Shown: one piece after another, positions 60,930 to 64,000 of the stretch
How positions within the stretch are numbered: the first letter of the stretch is position 1
Layout: each line of letters begins with the position of its first letter
Assembly: GCF_046098205.1 (NCBI RefSeq)
Contig: NZ_JBJURJ010000017.1
Coordinates: 124,001 to 188,000, forward strand
Direction: 5' to 3'
DNA from: Paenibacillus_AR mesotrionivorans
GTDB taxonomy: Bacteria > Bacillota > Bacilli > Paenibacillales > NBRC-103111
Length of the DNA stretch: 64,000 nucleotides
Program-made: the position numbers and the translations under genes
The notes under the pieces: generated by a model
What the model was told of the DNA's origin: nothing
Database searches by the model: none
What the model saw: only the letters and a program-made list of their open reading frames with translations

Positions 60930-61433
60930 CTATTCCTTGGACTCCTTTATCTCCAGAAAGCTGTCCTGATGGGCCAACACCCATGCATTCATCCGTTGGA
61001 TGGTTTGTTCTGCGCAAGCCCTATAACGGGCATGCAGCTGTAAGAGGGTACCGGCCAGCTGCGGGTCCTGCTCCAGGTCAGAAGGACTGGCCGGATTATA
61101 CCGTTCCGCGGCCTTGACCAGCACAGACTCCATTTCCTCCAGCAAACCGGCCAACTCACCGTCTTGAAAAAACAGCACAGCCCGGCATATTCCTCCCCAT
61201 ACATGCAGCTCGCGGATGTTGTAAGCCGCAAACCAATAAAACTCCGCAACGGTTTGGGTATGGTTATGGAAGGAGTAGAACAGGTATAACGCCTGCTGCC
61301 CTTCATTCAGCCGGTTATACATCTCCCGCTTGGACTCCAGGTCTTTGCCGCGGACAGCGGATAACATCGGCTGAACGCATAACCAGCTTAGCTCGGGACT
61401 TGCCAGCCCACTTGCAGTTATCGAAGCCTTCAA
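60930..61433 (-). CDS. Conserved-looking protein of unknown function, TTG start
   Basis: A 167-residue, mostly helical, soluble protein. TTG 61433 is chosen because AGGAGG lies six bases upstream. It has many aromatic and His residues in the middle (LYLFYSFHNHTQTVAEFYWF, then LHVWGGICRAVLFFQDGE) and a helical, Glu/Ala-rich C-terminal half. I do not recognise the family. Codon use resembles the neighbours. It stands between the VOC gene (57 bp) and a 299-bp AT-rich gap. Confidence 0.72.
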   Translation of the reverse strand: MKASITASGLASPELSWLCVQPMLSAVRGKDLESKREMYNRLNEGQQALYLFYSFHNHTQTVAEFYWFAAYNIRELHVWGGICRAVLFFQDGELAGLLEEMESVLVKAAERYNPASPSDLEQDPQLAGTLLQLHARYRACAEQTIQRMNAWVLAHQDSFLEIKESKE

Positions 61434-61732
61434 TTGAAACCTCCTCTATTTTTGCCGGCGTAAATTGCAGAAATGTAGGTAAAATGTATCCCTTTGCATG
61501 AGGAATTCATTTAGATGCTATAAAAGCTGTTAAATTTCTATTAAGATCGGAGATAACAAGAGAATGATAGAGATTTTCCGATGATCTCCCAATTAACGAG
61601 ATATTATATTACATTTTCGACTGAAAATACCCTAAATCGACTCAAAATCGCCCCATATCGCTTTTTACAATTAAATCGAATTTGGTTATGATTTTCATAT
61701 TGTTCATTGGACTATCGAAGGAGGTACAGTGG
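61434..61732. other. 299-bp AT-rich intergenic region
   Basis: No gene is seen. It must hold the promoters of the two divergent flanking genes. Around 61610-61660 the sequence TTTTCGACTGAAAATACCC and following loosely resembles the spacer and unit sequence of repeat family 2 at 45.4 kb, but not well enough to call a copy. Confidence 0.4.
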
Positions 61733-62191
61733 TTGGAAAATGGGAAATTGACGGGAATAGAGCTCTTCGCTTTTCCTTCTCGGCCTTCATTTTTATATAA
61801 GCCGGTCCGTTCCGGATGCTGGTATGTACTGCTCAAGCTGACGTACCAGAACAAGGTGGGCTATGGCGGCTGCGAGGTCCCCGTAAGCGGCAAGGGGATT
61901 GATTTGATCAAGTGGGGAGCTTGTCTGAGAACCATCCGCTCCTGCGCTGTTGGGGAAATCCCGCAGGTCTTGCATCAAATGGGACAAGAATGGCCTGTCC
62001 ATCAACTTACCCTCATGCAACATGCGGTTTACGATTTGGCGGAGGCCCACAGCCACCGTTCCAAAATCGCTGCCGGCGCCACGCGGCATGTAAACCTCCG
62101 GCTTCCTGGGGTGAGGAGCACCTCTCCCCGCCAGTCTTCCCGGGATTTAGTCGAAGAAGCGGCAGCCTATTATTCCATTTTGTGCCGGTAA
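61733..62191 (+). CDS. Short protein resembling the N-terminal domain of the enolase superfamily
   Basis: A 152-residue frame from TTG 61733, supported by AAGGAGG 8 bases upstream. It begins (M)ENGKLTGIELFAFPSRPSF; the part GCWYVLLKLTYQNKVGYGGCEV resembles the capping N-terminal domain of mandelate racemase/muconate lactonising enzymes (beta strands ending in GxGE/GGCE). IDLIKWGACLRTIRSC and LTLMQHAVYDLAEAHSHRS follow, and the protein stops where the catalytic barrel would begin. The C-terminal 40 residues look random. It may be a stand-alone small protein or a decayed remnant. Confidence 0.5.
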   Translation: MENGKLTGIELFAFPSRPSFLYKPVRSGCWYVLLKLTYQNKVGYGGCEVPVSGKGIDLIKWGACLRTIRSCAVGEIPQVLHQMGQEWPVHQLTLMQHAVYDLAEAHSHRSKIAAGATRHVNLRLPGVRSTSPRQSSRDLVEEAAAYYSILCR

Positions 62192-62208
62192 CCCCGGACC
62201 ACATATGG

Positions 62209-62637
62209 TTACAAATACTTTTTGAAGCCTTTGCTGACCTGACCGTCATACCCCTCCCGTTCAAAAAACTGGTGGGCTCTGATTCGGGTAGCTTTACTTA
62301 GCAGCATAATCCGATGGCAATGGATGGAGTTGCAATATGTCTCCACGTGCCGGAATAGGGATTGGCCGATGCTTTTGCCGCGATGATCCTCGTGAACGAT
62401 GACATTCTCGACAATGGCGTACGGCCTTTCTCCATGCAAGGCTTGCATACAGATATTAAGCGTTAAGCTGCCTAAGAGCTCACCGTCTTCTTCATAAACA
62501 AAGATAAAGTTCATCGGGTCGTTCCGGATTTTGCGGAGCTGCTCTTTTTGTACTTCCATTTTCTTGCTGTTAGGCACCAGCATTCGGTACAGCTTGCTTA
62601 ACTGCTCCTCGTCCCTATCTTCAGCTTCCCGGATCAT
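62209..62637 (-). CDS. GNAT-family N-acetyltransferase
   Basis: A 142-residue acetyltransferase from ATG 62637 (GGAGG ten bases upstream), or six codons longer from 62655. It starts MIREAEDRDEEQLSKLY. The CoA-binding loop is VIVHEDHRGKSIGQSLFRHV near 83-102, preceded by AIVEN, and the end HQFFEREGYDGQVSKGFKKY is typical. The substrate is unknown. Convergent with the small enolase-like frame. Confidence 0.9.
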   Translation of the reverse strand: MIREAEDRDEEQLSKLYRMLVPNSKKMEVQKEQLRKIRNDPMNFIFVYEEDGELLGSLTLNICMQALHGERPYAIVENVIVHEDHRGKSIGQSLFRHVETYCNSIHCHRIMLLSKATRIRAHQFFEREGYDGQVSKGFKKYL

Positions 62638-62664
62638 AGGCGCCAGGACCTCCATACCTTTGTT

Positions 62665-63000
62665 TTAAAGCCACATGTAGCTAAATTCAGGCTTTTCAAT
62701 ATTCATCAGCTGCCGCTTAAAATCCTCAATCGGTTCCAAATCCTCAACCAAGTGCCACCGGTTTCTGCTATCCTGCCAGTAGACCTTCCATTTATTGTCT
62801 GCTAGTCTGAACTGGCAGATCGGCAGCTCCACCCGTTCACCCGGCAGGTACGCCGGAGTTTCCTGGACCAGCGTAATGTTGTTTCCCCGGAAGGTATATA
62901 GAATTTTGTAGTCTGCCTTGAAATCATCCGGAATCTTCGCCTCAATATAGGCATCCAGAATTTTTCCAATGCGCCTCTTGGTAAAATCATCGAACCCCAT
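62665..63000 (-). CDS. DUF3024-like small protein
   Basis: A 111-residue protein with GGGGAGG before ATG 63000. FTKRRIGKILDAYIEAKIP, then YTFRGNNITLVQETPAY, and QFRLADNKWKVYWQDSRNRW with HLVEDLEP match my memory of DUF3024 proteins, which have no known function. It is soluble and alpha/beta. It lies between the GNAT and NUDIX genes on the same strand with gaps of about 28 and 47 bp. Confidence 0.8.
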   Translation of the reverse strand: MGFDDFTKRRIGKILDAYIEAKIPDDFKADYKILYTFRGNNITLVQETPAYLPGERVELPICQFRLADNKWKVYWQDSRNRWHLVEDLEPIEDFKRQLMNIEKPEFSYMWL

Positions 63001-63047
63001 GGCTACCTCCCCTTACGTATGCAATGCGTGCTGGTATTGTTCAAGGT

Positions 63048-63536
63048 TTAGACCATATGCTGCAGCTTGACCTCAAACTGCGGTTTGGTCACATACTCCA
63101 TATACTCCACCTTACCGGTAAAATTCAGATACGTTTTATACTTTTCTATTAAATCAGGAACCGTGAGATGCTCTAACACTTCTGCTTTTGGGACCCACTG
63201 ACATTCCGTGGTTTCATCCGATTCGCGGAACTCTCCACCCACATAACGGCACGTAAATCCAATCAGAACTTTAGGCGGAATCTGGCCAAACCCATTATAG
63301 CCCGGATAGGTGCAAGTATTGGATGCGACACTGAACAGCTGGTGTACGGCAATGTCCATGCTGCTTTCTTCTTTGGCCTCCCGGACCAAAGCATCGATCA
63401 AGTTTTCCCCCAGCTCCACCTGCCCGCCCGGAAACATCCAAACGTTTCGGTTACGCGACTTTAAAAGCAAAATCTCCCCCTGATCATTTTCCACAACTCC
63501 ATAAACAGCCACAATATGCGTGGGAAACTGCCTCAT
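63048..63536 (-). CDS. NUDIX hydrolase
   Basis: A 162-residue protein with the Nudix box GGQVELGENLIDALVREAKEES (about 37-58; the REAKEES end supplies the metal-binding glutamates). The start MRQFPTHIVAVYGVVENDQG is typical of NUDIX proteins acting on nucleotide-like diphosphates, and ETTECQWVPKAEVLEHL is the usual late segment. AGAGGTG precedes the ATG. The substrate is unknown. Confidence 0.92.
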   Translation of the reverse strand: MRQFPTHIVAVYGVVENDQGEILLLKSRNRNVWMFPGGQVELGENLIDALVREAKEESSMDIAVHQLFSVASNTCTYPGYNGFGQIPPKVLIGFTCRYVGGEFRESDETTECQWVPKAEVLEHLTVPDLIEKYKTYLNFTGKVEYMEYVTKPQFEVKLQHMV

Positions 63537-63649
63537 ATGGATGCACCTCTTTGTATGGGGACTTGGAGCAAATTAATCCCCAGTATTTGAATGGGTTATA
63601 TCTTCCTATAATATCATCTTACTGGGAGAAAAACATGTTTTCGAGCATT

Positions 63650-63911
63650 CTACTCATTCTTATGCTCATTCCATTCTCTTTCCAGCTCTTCTTCAATCAC
63701 TTCATTCGGCAGATTAAAATCATCGGTTTCCACGATATTCAGCTTTTCCTTTATTTTTTGAAGATCATCGGCTATTTGTCTGTTCTGTTGGTAGAGCTTT
63801 AAGACCATGACCAGGGTTGCGGCCAGCAGTACAATTCCTCCAACGGGTGCCAGCACAATGGAAAGTATCCGCTACAATGGCAATCGCTAGGATTGTCCCA
63901 AGAACATTCAT
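63650..63911 (-). pseudogene. Small membrane protein gene with apparent one-base frameshift
   Basis: ATG 63911, behind GGAGGGAAAGG, opens MNVLGTILAIAIVA in one frame; the continuation ILSIVLAPVGGIVLLAATLV, a coiled tail (KLYQQNRQIADDLQKIKEKL) and an acidic end are in another frame. Deleting one G of GCGGATA near 63869-63872 joins them into an 86-residue protein with a continuous hydrophobic anchor. Alternatively the gene starts at GTG 63856 and the upstream part is chance. Function is unknown; the shape (short anchor, cytoplasmic coil) is common in small Bacillota proteins. Confidence 0.55.
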
Positions 63912-63935
63912 TTCCTTTCCCTCCCCAGTTAGGCA

Positions 63936-64000
63936 CTACAATTTCAAGTCATATTCCTTTTTGAGCGAAACTGCTTGATGTACCCATTCCTTTAATTCCT
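63936..64000 (-). CDS. Possible C-terminal end of a gene entering from the right edge
   Basis: On the minus strand one frame reads ELKEWVHQAVSLKKEYDLKL and a stop at 63936, 24 bases before the small membrane protein start. The charged composition looks coding, but only 20 codons are visible. Confidence 0.4.
   Translation of the reverse strand, partial: ELKEWVHQAVSLKKEYDLKL

Overview
The window looks like chromosomal DNA of a Paenibacillus-like spore-forming Bacillota. Supporting signs are strong AGGAGG-type ribosome sites, frequent TTG and GTG starts, lipoprotein ABC binding proteins, YesMN-type two-component systems, LacI regulators next to sugar genes, and several families of short intergenic repeats. 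I saw no rRNA, tRNA, phage, insertion sequence or CRISPR array. This assignment is inference from gene content; no database search was run.

Left part (1-38 kb) is carbohydrate foraging. From 1 to 4.4 kb, leftward: a GH28-like beta-helix enzyme cut by the edge, with a binding protein and two permeases. From 4.7 to 6.1 kb: a small beta-rich protein and a family 2 glycosyltransferase. From 6 to 20 kb is a probable beta-mannan disaccharide locus: a LacI regulator, a cellobiose 2-epimerase-like enzyme, a GH130 mannosylglucose phosphorylase, a three-component sensor (histidine kinase, dedicated sugar-binding lipoprotein, AraC-type response regulator), an ABC importer, a second GH130 gene with a one-base frameshift, and a second LacI regulator with a clear palindromic operator. 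From 19.9 to 22.2 kb are housekeeping-type genes (DinB, sugar isomerase-like TIM barrel, two GNATs). From 22.3 to 39.6 kb is a second polysaccharide locus: GH43, an esterase-like hydrolase, two very large heparinase II/III-type proteins, an Lpl-type ABC importer, a membrane-bound YesS-like AraC regulator and a GH88 unsaturated glucuronyl hydrolase. Two uronate lyase-like proteins plus GH88 point to a uronic-acid polysaccharide. Three promoters carry the same 13-bp box twice, exactly 21 bp apart, and one of them drives the YesS-like gene, which suggests one regulon.

Middle (39.6-45.3 kb): adaA-adaB alkylation repair, a CarD-type regulator, a small membrane protein, and a TetR / condensation-domain-like / amino acid permease group. 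The TetR gene appears to start at an ATC codon.

Right part (45.5-60.4 kb) is metal and tetrapyrrole handling. Six overlapping leftward genes encode a BtuF/FepB-like binding lipoprotein, a FecCD permease, its ATPase, and the three subunits of a CobN/ChlI/ChlD-type chelatase, with no corrin or chlorophyll biosynthesis genes nearby. This import-plus-chelation module is the best candidate here for an under-described system. It is followed by an MBL-fold hydrolase and an mntABCD-like importer under a Fur-like box. The last 3.5 kb hold small genes (VOC, GNAT, DUF3024, NUDIX, unknowns), one of them frameshifted.

Three large intergenic gaps hold sequence-unrelated repeat families whose cores recur about every 50 bp in similar layouts, and a probable MITE sits in the leader of the epimerase gene.
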